Source: Hypoxylon rubiginosum
Lineage: Eukaryota > Ascomycota > Sordariomycetes > Xylariales > Hypoxylaceae
Direction: 5' to 3'
Length of the DNA: 64,000 nucleotides
Assembly: GCA_902806565.1 (NCBI GenBank)
Contig: CADCXA010000055.1
Coordinates: forward strand, 496,001-560,000
Shown: in pieces, positions 53,442 to 62,389 of the stretch
Position numbering within the stretch: the stretch's first letter is position 1
Layout of the letters: each line of letters begins with the position of its first letter
Notes under the pieces: model-generated
What the model was told of the DNA's origin: nothing
Seen by the model: the letters and a program-made list of their open reading frames with translations, nothing else
The model's database searches: none
Made by a program: the position numbers and the translations under genes

Positions 53442-55136
53442 TTATGCTATATTTCCCCATTCCAAGGGAGGGAGTTGTCTGGCTCTGATACAGTACTGGA
53501 AGAGTTTCCGCCACGAAGGCTCGCGATCTTCAAGACTGGTCGCCACAACCGCAACTCGGCGGAGGTTTGGAAAGTCCGGGTGGCCGACGAGCGAGTAAAG
53601 CGATTCTTTCTCCAACTCCCCATAAATCCCGATAATCAAGAGCTCACGTAGCGACCCGGGTAGCGCCGAGACCAGGGCCTTGACAGTCTCAAAGTCACCC
53701 CGCCACAGCGCGAGCATACGCAGGTCGCGCATCGCTTCCAGAGCGCGGAGCAGGCGTCGCGACTCCCCGGGGATCTCGTCTAGGCCCGTCTCGCGCTGCG
53801 TGTCGAGCCATAGGAACTCCAAACCTTGGCCATGTTTCTCGAGGGCGCCGGTGAAACAAACTGGCGTCGATTTGTTCGATTCCTTCATAGAGGATTGGAT
53901 GAAGAGCGAACGGATCTTAGGGCAGGCGGCGAGGATCCTGTTCAGTCCCTTGTCGCTGAGGCCCTCACAAGAAGTCAAGGTGAGGTCGATAACCTGTTGG
54001 GTCCGGGGTTTGTCCTCGGGCAGCTGATCTCGAAAAGCGCCCAACACCTCGTCGAACATCTCGAACGTCCCGTCCATCACAAAACAGAGACGGAGGTCTT
54101 GCATCTTAGGAAGAGATAGCATGTCAAGTACGTCGGCTACCTCTATGCCATGGGGGTCTGACATCTCCAGGTGCTTCAGCTCTCCCAGCACGCGGGCTTC
54201 TCCATGCTCTACATCCGTAGACGTCCAGGCTTGCTCAGCCGCATATTTGATCACCATCCTCGAGAATCCGCCAAAATATTCCGTGGCATCCGGGAATTTT
54301 ATCTTCTCAAGTCCGGTGCATGTGGCGAGCACGATGGCAAGCAGCGAATCGTCTATATCGCTAGGGAGGCATTCCAGAATAAATTTGGGGAGAATGTGCT
54401 TGACCTTAGGGAATGCATGTCTAAGTCCCCACCAAAGCCAAAAACTGCCTTGCTCGCATAATTGTATCGACATTAGCTTCCAAGGAACACGTGTCGGCAG
54501 CATCTTGATCCAATCAGGACGGGAGTTTGACTCGGCAACCATTTGGAAAGCTCTTTTGATCGGGCTGTAGTCATAGTATTCTTCGCCTTCAAAGTCGATA
54601 AGGTATTCTTCATCTTCGGAGTCCTCGTCGTCCTCCAGCTCCTCGACTTCGTAAGCTTGCTTGTCGTCCAGGCCTACCGGGATGGCGACATATGGTGTCA
54701 CGATATGGAACCATCTCTTGCTTACAAGACGTAGGTGAAGAATGGTTTTCCAATCCCCGTCGTTGCGTAAATTGTCTAGGATAGTTAGGTGTAACTCCTC
54801 GGGAAGTGAATCCAGCATTGGTTTTCTTGTAGTGGCGCGATGGGTCGGAAGCGAAATCATCGGAGGTAATGTGCCTCTCATAGCCTTGCGCTTCATCAAA
54901 AGCGAATCCAGGATTAGAAGCTGGTTGGAGATGGAACTCAGAGCGGGTTCCATGGATGTGCCATGGACAAGAACACCAAGCTCGAGGAAAACGGAAGAGA
55001 TGGCGGATCCAAATGAAGTGTTCCTCGTAACCCGGCCTGTAACGGCATCGACGAGGAAGTTGAACTCTTGGTCTGCTTCCTCAATAGAGCACTTGGTTGG
55101 GATCAAGTCCATCTTGGAATTCGGCGGTGCATCCAT
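53442..55136 (-). CDS. F-box/LRR-like protein, paralogue A
   Basis: An open frame of 564 residues from ATG 55136 (MDAPPNSKMDLIPTK). The frame stays open upstream to 55412, but only from a TTG. Residues about 1-100 are a family-specific helical leader (VDAVTGRVTR, LGVLVHGTSMEPALSSISNQ, LLILDSLLMKR). The F-box is at about 107-150: LDSLPEELHLTILDNLRNDG then DWKTILHLRLVSKRWFHIVTPYVAIPVGL. A Glu/Asp-rich acidic loop (about 160-190, EELEDDEDSEDEEY) follows, then LRR-like blocks: LATCTGLEKIKFPD, LKHLEMSDPHGIEVADVLDM, LTLTSCEGLSDKGLNRILAA, LEFLWLDTQRETGLDEIPGE, LRMLALWRGDFETVKALVSA, and LPGSLRELLIIG with SLVGHPDFPNLRRV. It is probably an SCF substrate receptor. The acidic loop is much longer than in the paralogues. 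Confidence 0.85.
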   Translation of the reverse strand: MDAPPNSKMDLIPTKCSIEEADQEFNFLVDAVTGRVTRNTSFGSAISSVFLELGVLVHGTSMEPALSSISNQLLILDSLLMKRKAMRGTLPPMISLPTHRATTRKPMLDSLPEELHLTILDNLRNDGDWKTILHLRLVSKRWFHIVTPYVAIPVGLDDKQAYEVEELEDDEDSEDEEYLIDFEGEEYYDYSPIKRAFQMVAESNSRPDWIKMLPTRVPWKLMSIQLCEQGSFWLWWGLRHAFPKVKHILPKFILECLPSDIDDSLLAIVLATCTGLEKIKFPDATEYFGGFSRMVIKYAAEQAWTSTDVEHGEARVLGELKHLEMSDPHGIEVADVLDMLSLPKMQDLRLCFVMDGTFEMFDEVLGAFRDQLPEDKPRTQQVIDLTLTSCEGLSDKGLNRILAACPKIRSLFIQSSMKESNKSTPVCFTGALEKHGQGLEFLWLDTQRETGLDEIPGESRRLLRALEAMRDLRMLALWRGDFETVKALVSALPGSLRELLIIGIYGELEKESLYSLVGHPDFPNLRRVAVVATSLEDREPSWRKLFQYCIRARQLPPLEWGNIA

Positions 55137-55355
55137 AGTGAACCTAAGTGAAGGTAGAAGACGTTTGTTGTGACTGCTTCTTGAAAAGTCGAGATGGAAA
55201 AATGGGTTGTGTCGGGACGGCTTTTGTGATGGCTCTTGGAAGGTTGGTTTAGATGGGATGGGTTCGAAGTATTTTTTTGTCGATGGTTCTCCAGATGAGT
55301 AATTTGTGAAAGAGGAAAGAGAAGCTGAGCTTATCCGAGTGATGGGAGACAAACA

Positions 55356-55367
55356 ATATATATATAC
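55356..55367 (-). promoter_or_regulatory. TATA-type promoter of paralogue A
   Basis: An ATATATATATAC block lies about 220 bases upstream of the ATG. It is flanked on one side by a GTTCGAGGTTTGAG-like sequence that has counterparts at the same distance upstream of paralogues B and C. Confidence 0.5.
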
Positions 55368-55784
55368 GTTCGAGGTTTGAGCCCCAGGCCCCAACGCACA
55401 AGCCACCGGCAAGGGTGCGTACTGTGGCCTCAGAAATGTAAGTTTCCGTCTAATGTTGCTCTATAATATACACATTATAATGTCCTTTTTCCAAGTGAGC
55501 ATCGTGGCGAATTAGGTAGATATACCTACACTATTAGCCTCTATCTGGGCTTTACTCGCTAAGACCCCCTTTTGCACACCCAAATCACGAAAATTCAACC
55601 TATTCTAACTTAACAACAAGCAGCATAATGACTTTAGGACTCGTACCATATCTCATCCCAAGTATTCCCTTCTCCTGTCAGAGACTTGCTTGTCTAGATG
55701 CCGAGCCCTCTTTAGTTCTGAAGGTCGATGCAATATCTGACTGTCCAATAGTGAAGGCTATGAGATGAAATGGTAAGACTTCCT

Positions 55785-56314
55785 TTAGGTAAGATAGGAA
55801 AAATAAAATCCGACAATAAAGCGAACCCTTCTGGTCAGTAATGGCAGAATATAGTCGAGACCGGTCTGATGAGTGACTGTAACATGTGTACGACAGGATT
55901 CGGATGATAGGTTTCGGCGTAGTCGATCTGGTGATGCCATTAGGCCTTGGAACACTAGCTCTTCTATGTTTTGTAGGCTTGGAGCGGGATATCCTTCTTT
56001 TTCGATAATAGTATCTTTGAACTCTCTCATCATCTTCTCTGCAACGTATAGGCAGCGCGATAGCCAGAACTTGTCGGCCTCTACCAAAAGTTTGTTCTAT
56101 AGGGGAAATGGTCCTTGTCAGCTGAAAAGCGGCCCTACCAACTGGAAGACACCTGACACGAAAAGGTGCGCTATAGGGGGCTCAGTGACAGCCCTATCAT
56201 TGATTTGCAGCTGTGAGTAGCTCCAGATGATAGCAGCTGCCAGACACTTGGAAAACCCCTATGGAACAAACTTTTGATGGCGTTCTCCATACAGGCAGCT
56301 TGAAATAGACATAC
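55785..56314 (-). other. 3' module of the degenerate F-box unit
   Basis: Going down the - strand from the relic, there is a CTCAG acceptor-like site (56395), a GTATGT donor (56314), and an AATAG-type acceptor near 56098. A roughly 100-codon open stretch follows (LLVEADKFWLSRCLYVAEKM, EELVFQGLMASPDRL, TGLDYILPLLTRRVRF). Its last part aligns at DNA level with sequence downstream of paralogues B (57227-57290) and C (about 60100-60160). I do not recognise the encoded segment. Confidence 0.4.
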
Positions 56315-56433
56315 CTTTTTAGCCGTATTCTCTCGAAAACGTGTTTTTGTTGTGAAAATAATTCCGTTGAGGATATTCACGGTGTGTCCGTCACCTGAGA
56401 AAGGGGCAGCATCTAGGGATCGCGATACAGTAG

Positions 56434-56605
56434 TTATGTCGCCAAATTTTCGACGCGCTCGAGGCTCGGTAAAAGAGGGTCCCGCTTGAGGTCGTGAATC
56501 GGAATTTTGTCGCATCGCCCGTAGTTCCCGATGACCGTCAGCTCGCGCGGAGAAAGGAGAAGCGCATGGCTCAGGGACTTGGGCTGTCTTGAAGTCACCC
56601 CGCCA
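56434..56605 (-). pseudogene. Relic of an F-box/LRR paralogue C-terminus, frameshifted
   Basis: WRGDF (56591-56605), SLSHALLLSP-RELTVIG and PLLPSLERVENLAT correspond to WRGDFGSAEALGSALPSS, LRELLIIG and SLVNLERVEVV of paralogue B. DNA alignment to paralogue B shows a one-base insertion shortly after WRGDF, so the relic changes frame, and the conserved C-terminal Trp-rich end is replaced by a stop. No upstream F-box part is present. It is a truncated, dead copy. Confidence 0.75.
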
Positions 56606-57387
56606 CTTTGCCCCATAGGTATATATCCCATATAGTACATTACGTAATCTCGCCTACGTAGATACCGCTCGTCGTTATTCATATATCCGGGTAACAACTT
56701 CAAGGCATATTCGAAAGAAACGGTGTTTAGGATTATTCTGTTTCACACCTATTCAATAAACTGACCATAACAAAGAGAAATTTATTAACCAGGACTTAGC
56801 CAAGTCATTAGCGGGTATTGGTGTTATACCCCTGATTCAGCTCCTGAATAGCTAAGATCAGTACCCCTTTAAAGCCAACCTTGTGGTATCCTACCTACCT
56901 GGTCAAATTAAGGGTATAATCACCGCTTAGATTGGGAAATATCCTCTCAGCTTTCGCAGCTCAGTCCTTATGTTTCGGGGCATGTACGCTTCGAATATGT
57001 ACATAGGGATTGACCGTCATCACCTATACAAGGAGGTGCCTATGTCAAGGTTTTGGTCCAGAAAGTCATTGTACGTTGCTCTAATATAGACGCTGTACTA
57101 AAATACAAGATGTAAACCGCCATGTTGTGAGATTGCTCGTCAAGAAAGAATCAAGAAGCTCTTCTAATGCCCTCTCCAAGTCTCCCTTCAGGTAACAAAA
57201 AAATGAACATCGACAACTATTCCAACACTTCTGGTCGATAACGAAGAAAGGCGATGGCCGAGATTAGTCGTATACAGTTATGAACCACAGGCATGCGTGT
57301 TTGGGTAATATATTTCAAGGAGGCTGCGGAATCCCTTAACTGGTCCTTGTATTCGTAACCATCGACCTCCTGAGAAAGTGTCGATAG

Positions 57388-57446
57388 CTAATAAATTGTT
57401 AGTATTCCAGAACTCGATCCATGAGCGGTATAGCTGCTGGACTTAC
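57388..57446 (-). other. Candidate 3' intron of paralogue B
   Basis: Donor GTAAGT at 57446 (- strand), branch ACTAAC and acceptor TTATTAG define a 59-nt intron 154 bases downstream of the stop. The branch/acceptor neighbourhood (ATTC.....TTGTTAG on the + strand) is shared with 53111-53136 downstream of paralogue A. Confidence 0.5.
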
Positions 57447-57599
57447 CTTTCAGCAAAGCTGTGGTTGTTTCACCCAACTCCGTCCGAAAGTATATAGGAG
57501 AGTATTGGCGGTGCGTCTCTCCTGGCATCTGAGAAGACTGGTTAGCTCGTGTCTAGGGAACACACCAGAGTCACTCAGCCGTACGATGGGTCCGGTCCA

Positions 57600-59378
57600 T
57601 TAGCAGCTAGGAGGGAGCTGCCTGGCTTCTATGCAGTATTCGATTGCTTTCCGCCAGTAAGGGCGGCCTTCCCACGCGTTGATGTCCACGACCTCGACAC
57701 GCTCGAGGTTTACCAAGCTTGGATGGTCGACAAGCCCGAAGAGAGAAATTCTATCCTGACTACTCCCCACCACTTCTCCGTCCTCGTCTGTTTCTATCTC
57801 GTCGTTGTGCCCGATGATCAGAAGCTCTCGCAGTGAGCTTGGCAGCGCAGAGCCCAGGGCCTCGGCGGAACCGAAGTCACCCCGCCACAGTACAAGTGTA
57901 CGTAGGTCACGCATGGAATTCAGTGCGCGAAGGAGTCGTCGCGACTCGCCAGGGACTTTGGCAAGGCCGGTTTTTCGTTGAGTCTCGAGCCACAGAAACT
58001 CTAGGTTCTTGCCGTACTTTGTGAGGGCGCCGGTGAAAGAAATTGGCTGGTGTTCGTTTCTCGATGACATAGGGGCATGCAGAAAGAGAGTTCGTATCCT
58101 GGGGCAGGCGGCGAGTATTCTAGTGAGCCCCTCGTCGGTAAGGTGACGGCAATGGCGCAGTGTAAGGTCGACAAGGTTTTGATTCGTCACCATGGGCATG
58201 TCCTCAGGAGAAGGAAGTCTTCGAGGGTTCCTAGTGCTCTGGTCCACCAGACCCCAGAGCCGGAGGTCTTTGATTTTAGGCAACGACAGCATGTCGATAA
58301 CATCTGAGACGTCTATACCCCCACACATATCTGCAAGCTCGAGGTGTTTAAGCTTCCCGAGCATGCGGACTTCTCCATCCTTTGGAGACGACCGGGCCGC
58401 CCACCGGATCACCTTTCTCGACAATGGACCGTAATTCTCCGTGACGGTATCCGGTAACTCGAGTTTCTCGAGTCCTGTACACGCGGCGAGGACCATCGCC
58501 AGCTGCGCGTCTGCTCGGAAGCCAAGTACGGTGCTCCGTTCGATCTCTAGAACTCTGAGAATAATATTGATCCTAAGGCTCGGGTAGAGCCTAGCAAGTT
58601 GTCGATGGAGTCTCGCACGTGTCTTCCTGTTGTTTTTCAAACCCATGAATGGCCACGACGGGTTCAACAAAACATGTGTGCGTAGTGTCTTGATGAAGTC
58701 GGGACGGCAGAATGGCTTCCCAAGCTTAACGCAGACTCTATGGATAGGACTGTCTACCAAGTCTCCCTCGATATTGTAGACTTGTACGCTTTCCAAACCG
58801 ATAGGAATGGATACGAATGGCTGCGTGATGCGTAGCCACTGCTTGTTGATGCTTCGCAGGCAAAGGATGCTTCTCCAGTCCCCTTGATCGCGTAAAGTAT
58901 CTAGGATAACTAGTTGTATATCCACCGGCAGTGAGTTCAGGCGAAAGGTAGACACTTTTCTCGCAATCGTAATCTCGTCCTTGGCCGAGCTCACAAGGGA
59001 ATAGAACGATATATTCGCCATCAGCATAGGAAAGGTCGAAAGTGGATCCGGAACAAGCCATCTTCTCAAGAGCTCGAGGTGGTTCACAACCGAATCCATA
59101 ACTGCGCACTGGTTCGAAATCGACTGCATGGCAGACTCAAACGGCGTGTATCTTACAAGAAGGCCAAGTTGGTGGAAGGCAGAACGCATAGCGGACGCCA
59201 CGGTTGTGTTGTTTATTATCTGTCTGACAACCAACTTTACCAGAATGCTGAACACTCTGTCTCTTCTCTCTGTCGTAGCCTGGCTTGGGAACGACTCCAT
59301 GGCGGAGAATAGTCTGTCTCTTGCTCTCGAGAGCTTGGGTGGGATGAAAACCACGGCGGAGGTAAAGGACCTGGACAT
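57600..59378 (-). CDS. F-box/LRR-like protein, paralogue B
   Basis: An open frame of 592 residues from ATG 59378. An in-frame ATG at 59300 (MESFPSQATTERRD) aligns with the starts of paralogues A and C and may be the real start, giving 566 residues. Leader helices include VFSILVKLVVRQIINN and TPFESAMQSISNQCAVMDSV. The F-box is LNSLPVDIQLVILDTLRDQG then DWRSILCLRSINKQWLRITQPFVSIPIGLE. There is no acidic loop; a short VYNIEGDLVDSPIHRVC replaces it. LRR-like blocks: LAACTGLEKLELPD, LKHLELADMCGGIDVSDVID, LPKIKDLRLWGLV, LTLRHCRHLTDEGLTRILAA, LEFLWLETQRKTGLAKVPGE, LRTLVLWRGDFGSAEALGSA and SLRELLIIGHNDEIE with SLVNLERVEVV. It is likely an SCF substrate adaptor, target unknown. Confidence 0.86.
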   Translation of the reverse strand: MSRSFTSAVVFIPPKLSRARDRLFSAMESFPSQATTERRDRVFSILVKLVVRQIINNTTVASAMRSAFHQLGLLVRYTPFESAMQSISNQCAVMDSVVNHLELLRRWLVPDPLSTFPMLMANISFYSLVSSAKDEITIARKVSTFRLNSLPVDIQLVILDTLRDQGDWRSILCLRSINKQWLRITQPFVSIPIGLESVQVYNIEGDLVDSPIHRVCVKLGKPFCRPDFIKTLRTHVLLNPSWPFMGLKNNRKTRARLHRQLARLYPSLRINIILRVLEIERSTVLGFRADAQLAMVLAACTGLEKLELPDTVTENYGPLSRKVIRWAARSSPKDGEVRMLGKLKHLELADMCGGIDVSDVIDMLSLPKIKDLRLWGLVDQSTRNPRRLPSPEDMPMVTNQNLVDLTLRHCRHLTDEGLTRILAACPRIRTLFLHAPMSSRNEHQPISFTGALTKYGKNLEFLWLETQRKTGLAKVPGESRRLLRALNSMRDLRTLVLWRGDFGSAEALGSALPSSLRELLIIGHNDEIETDEDGEVVGSSQDRISLFGLVDHPSLVNLERVEVVDINAWEGRPYWRKAIEYCIEARQLPPSC

Positions 59379-60574
59379 GGTGGTGAGCTAATGTCGAAGA
59401 TCTTTGTCCTAATGTTGCCTCTGGTCGAGATGGGTTTTGTGTTGAGTGTTTGATGGGAATTATTCAACAAGAATGGTTTTACGAAGATCGTGTGTGGAAG
59501 GATGGGTTTTGAGATGGCAGGTTTGTTCTTAAGGAAAAGAAAAGCCATCTTAGCGGCAGCAGTAAAAATATATATACCTTAGGCATGTTTGAGGATTGAG
59601 CTTCAGTTGACTGGTGGGGACAGATAACACTCCCAAAAGGCTCTTGCCCAAGGACGTCGTTGTTTGCGTGCTTTTTAGTACTGTGCTGCTACAGTTTGGG
59701 AGAAACTATCAGGGACAGTGCACGATGGTCACACCATTGAACAGTCGTGTGTATGTAGGTAAAAGAGCACATTACTATTGAGTTTCTGTAGCGAGAGACA
59801 CCTCATAATCCACCTAATCCAATAGATGTTGACAAGCTTTACTATTTGAAACAAATTATAATAGGTCGCTTCTTATCTCAATAATCTGTCCTCTTTTCCA
59901 GTTGAACAGTCTTATATAAAAGAATAATTGCAGAGTATGCCCTCTTCTGTGCTGAAGTTTGGTACAATTTTGTTTCTCCAACACTGATAGGCGTGAGTTT
60001 ACTCGCGAACTTTCGAAACACAAGATCCATCCTAACACGGCCCTCCGTTTCAAGCCTCTCTCTGTATGTAACATAGGAAAAGAAAAAGAAAAGATATCCT
60101 CCAACCATTCCGACCAATGATGAGGAAAGACAGTGACTGAGGATAGTCATATACTTTCACGAATGACAAAGATGTACGTTCAGGGGTTCAGGGGTGAAAA
60201 TATGTGTTCTGAAGATCGCCAGAGTCGGCAGCGCTGAGAGTCGGTCCTCGTGGTCGTAACTTGGCGTGTTAGAAAAAGGTAGGTACCCAATTTATTGGAT
60301 TTAAGAATTCTATAACTTAACTCACGAAACAACATAGAGAAAACTAGAAAGGTTAGACATACTCTTTCGTTTGAAGTGCATCTTATAAGTCACACGTGAC
60401 TTTGTGCTATCCCCTAAAGTGCCAGGGTGCTGGCCATTTTTACTCCACCCTAAAGAAGGTACCCAATGAATGCAAAGCTTTTAGACGGATATATAGATTA
60501 TCCGACCAAGTTAGACCGAATCCGGCCAAAGTTTGTAAAATGATTGGTTGAAATTGGGTGGAGAAAGGGCAATC
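59379..60574. other. Region between paralogues B and C
   Basis: About 1.2 kb: the promoter of paralogue B (TATA at 59568-59577) and the 3' flank of paralogue C, including a 60-base segment (about 60100-60160) homologous to 57227-57290 downstream of paralogue B. Open frames near 59856-60150 fall within that homologous segment and show no motif. Confidence 0.55.
59568..59577 (-). promoter_or_regulatory. TATA-type promoter of paralogue B
   Basis: An ATATATATAC block lies about 190 bases upstream of ATG 59378, next to a TGTTTGAGGATTGAGC sequence that resembles the flank of the TATA box of paralogue A. Confidence 0.5.
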
Positions 60575-62389
60575 CTAGTTCGGCACCTTAGGTAGGGTAA
60601 CGCCAACGCTAGGAGGGAGGTGTCTGAATTCTTTGCAATAATTGACGAATTTCCTCCAGTTGCAATACTTGGATGAGTCGGGCGAAACGACTAGGACTAT
60701 CTCGAGGTTCGGCAAGTCCGGGTGATGAATGAGCGAGAACAGTGAATCTCTATCCAGACCAAGACTAGCCCCTTTATCTCCCTTGTCTTTCTTCTTATCG
60801 CGGTGTCCGATGACCATGAGCTCTCGTAGCGAGCTCGGAAGCATAGAACCCAGAGACTTGACATCGTCGAAGTCCTCACGGCACAGCATGAGCGTACGCA
60901 AGTTGCGCATCTTGTTTATGGCACGGAGAAGGCGTTGTGCCTGGCCGGGGACTTGGGCTAGGCCGGATCCGTAGGGGTTGGTGTCCAGCCACAGGAACTC
61001 TAGGTTCTGGCCGTATGTATCGAGGGCGCCGGTAAAACAGACCGGCGTCGTTTCGCCTGGCTGATCGAAGTACGAATCGAGGTATAGCGTACGGATCCTG
61101 GGACAGGACGCGAGTATGCAAGCGAGTCCGTTATCAGTAAGACCAGGGCAGTCATCCAACGTGAGATCGATGGGTCTCTGGATCGGCTCGTTGGTGCTAG
61201 GCGACGGATCTCCTCGAGATCCTTCCCGTAACGTGTTTACCAGGCCCTGGAGTCTGATGTCTTGTATCTTAGGGAGATACAGCATATCAATCACGTCGAG
61301 AACCTCTATTTGGCGATATAAGTCCGTAAGTTCGAGTCGCTTGAGTTGCCCAAGCATACAAACTTGCCCGCTCTCTACATCCTCCTGGGTCTGTCGACCT
61401 GCGCATTGGATCACTATCCTCGACAATGTCCCGAAATATTGACCGAGGATATGAGGGGGTTGGATATGCTCAAGCCTTACACACGTGGCGAGGATCAGCG
61501 CAAACTCTGCGTCATCATAAAGGTCATCTTTGTATCCATCTCTTATCTCATCATAGGTACTGTGGAGAACTCCTAGAATAATTTGCTCCCGTAAGTCCCA
61601 GGAGAGAATGTGCCCAAGAGGAGAGAGTACTTGTTCGAGTCTCCCACGAGTCTTCGGGTTCTTTGAAGTCAGAACCACCCACGGCGGACCCATGAAAACT
61701 GCTGTTGGCAGTACCTTTATCCAGTCAGGACGGCAGCTTGGTTGTCCAAGTTTAAAGCAGACCTTTTGAATAGGACTGACTGTGTAATATTGGCCATCTT
61801 CGATAACACAGTCTTCATCGTCGGCGTCCTCATTGCTGTAGGTTTGAATTGCATAGGCTTGCCAATCATCCAACCCTATGGGGATTGCTGTGTAAGGCGC
61901 TGCAATCTGTGACCATTTCTTGCTGGCAGCACCCAAGCTGATGATAGTCTTCCAGTCTGCCTCGTCACGAAGACTGTCTAGGATGAGTAGATGTATCTCA
62001 CCCGGAAGTGAATCCAAGGTAATAACAGTGAGCTTGTTTGCAGCAGAGCTCACACGGGAGTCGGATGATACGTCTCTTGCATCAAGATGGGTCGGAGTTG
62101 AATCCATGATGACGGACGTGTTTCTTACAATATCGAGCTGTCGGAGAAGCGAATCCGTGATAATGAGTTGGTTGGAAACCGAGTCCATAGCGCATTCCAA
62201 GGGCGTGCCTCTAACAAAGTTGTTGAGCTCAGTTATAATGATAGTCATCGCGGATGTAAGAGGTATGTCTGCTGTAATCTCGTGGCACACAACCCAATCC
62301 ACAAGGTCACCGAATTCTTTGTCTCTTCTCTCATTTGAGATCTGAGTTGAGGTCGAATTCATGACAGGTTTACGTGATTTCTCCATCAT
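60575..62389 (-). CDS. F-box/LRR-like protein, paralogue C
   Basis: An open frame of 604 residues from ATG 62389 (MMEKSRKPVMNSTSTQ). Alternative in-frame ATGs are at 62386 and 62362; the last aligns best with the start of paralogue B. The frame is open to 62647 but only from a TTG. The leader has LVDWVVCHEITADIPLTSAM and TPLECAMDSVSNQLIITDSL. The F-box is LDSLPGEIHLLILDSLRDEA then DWKTIISLGAASKKWSQIAAPYTAIPIGLD, followed by a moderately acidic loop (SNEDADDEDCVIEDGQYY). LRR-like blocks: LATCVRLEHIQPP, LKRLELTDLYRQIEVLDVID, LPKIQDIRLQGLV, LTLDDCPGLTDNGLACILAS, LEFLWLDTNPYGSGLAQVPG, LRTLMLCREDFDDVKSLGSM and SLRELMVIGHRDKKKD. The WRGDF motif of the other copies reads CREDF here. Confidence 0.86.
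   Translation of the reverse strand: MMEKSRKPVMNSTSTQISNERRDKEFGDLVDWVVCHEITADIPLTSAMTIIITELNNFVRGTPLECAMDSVSNQLIITDSLLRQLDIVRNTSVIMDSTPTHLDARDVSSDSRVSSAANKLTVITLDSLPGEIHLLILDSLRDEADWKTIISLGAASKKWSQIAAPYTAIPIGLDDWQAYAIQTYSNEDADDEDCVIEDGQYYTVSPIQKVCFKLGQPSCRPDWIKVLPTAVFMGPPWVVLTSKNPKTRGRLEQVLSPLGHILSWDLREQIILGVLHSTYDEIRDGYKDDLYDDAEFALILATCVRLEHIQPPHILGQYFGTLSRIVIQCAGRQTQEDVESGQVCMLGQLKRLELTDLYRQIEVLDVIDMLYLPKIQDIRLQGLVNTLREGSRGDPSPSTNEPIQRPIDLTLDDCPGLTDNGLACILASCPRIRTLYLDSYFDQPGETTPVCFTGALDTYGQNLEFLWLDTNPYGSGLAQVPGQAQRLLRAINKMRNLRTLMLCREDFDDVKSLGSMLPSSLRELMVIGHRDKKKDKGDKGASLGLDRDSLFSLIHHPDLPNLEIVLVVSPDSSKYCNWRKFVNYCKEFRHLPPSVGVTLPKVPN

Larger units (their letters stand above)
55137..57599. other. 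Region between paralogues A and B with a degenerate family unit
   Basis: About 2.46 kb holding the promoter of paralogue A, the decayed 3' module of a dead family member (about 55780-56400), its C-terminal coding relic (56434-56605) and the 3' module of paralogue B (57120-57599). The open frame 55785-56087 is part of the decayed module. No intact gene is seen. Confidence 0.6.
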
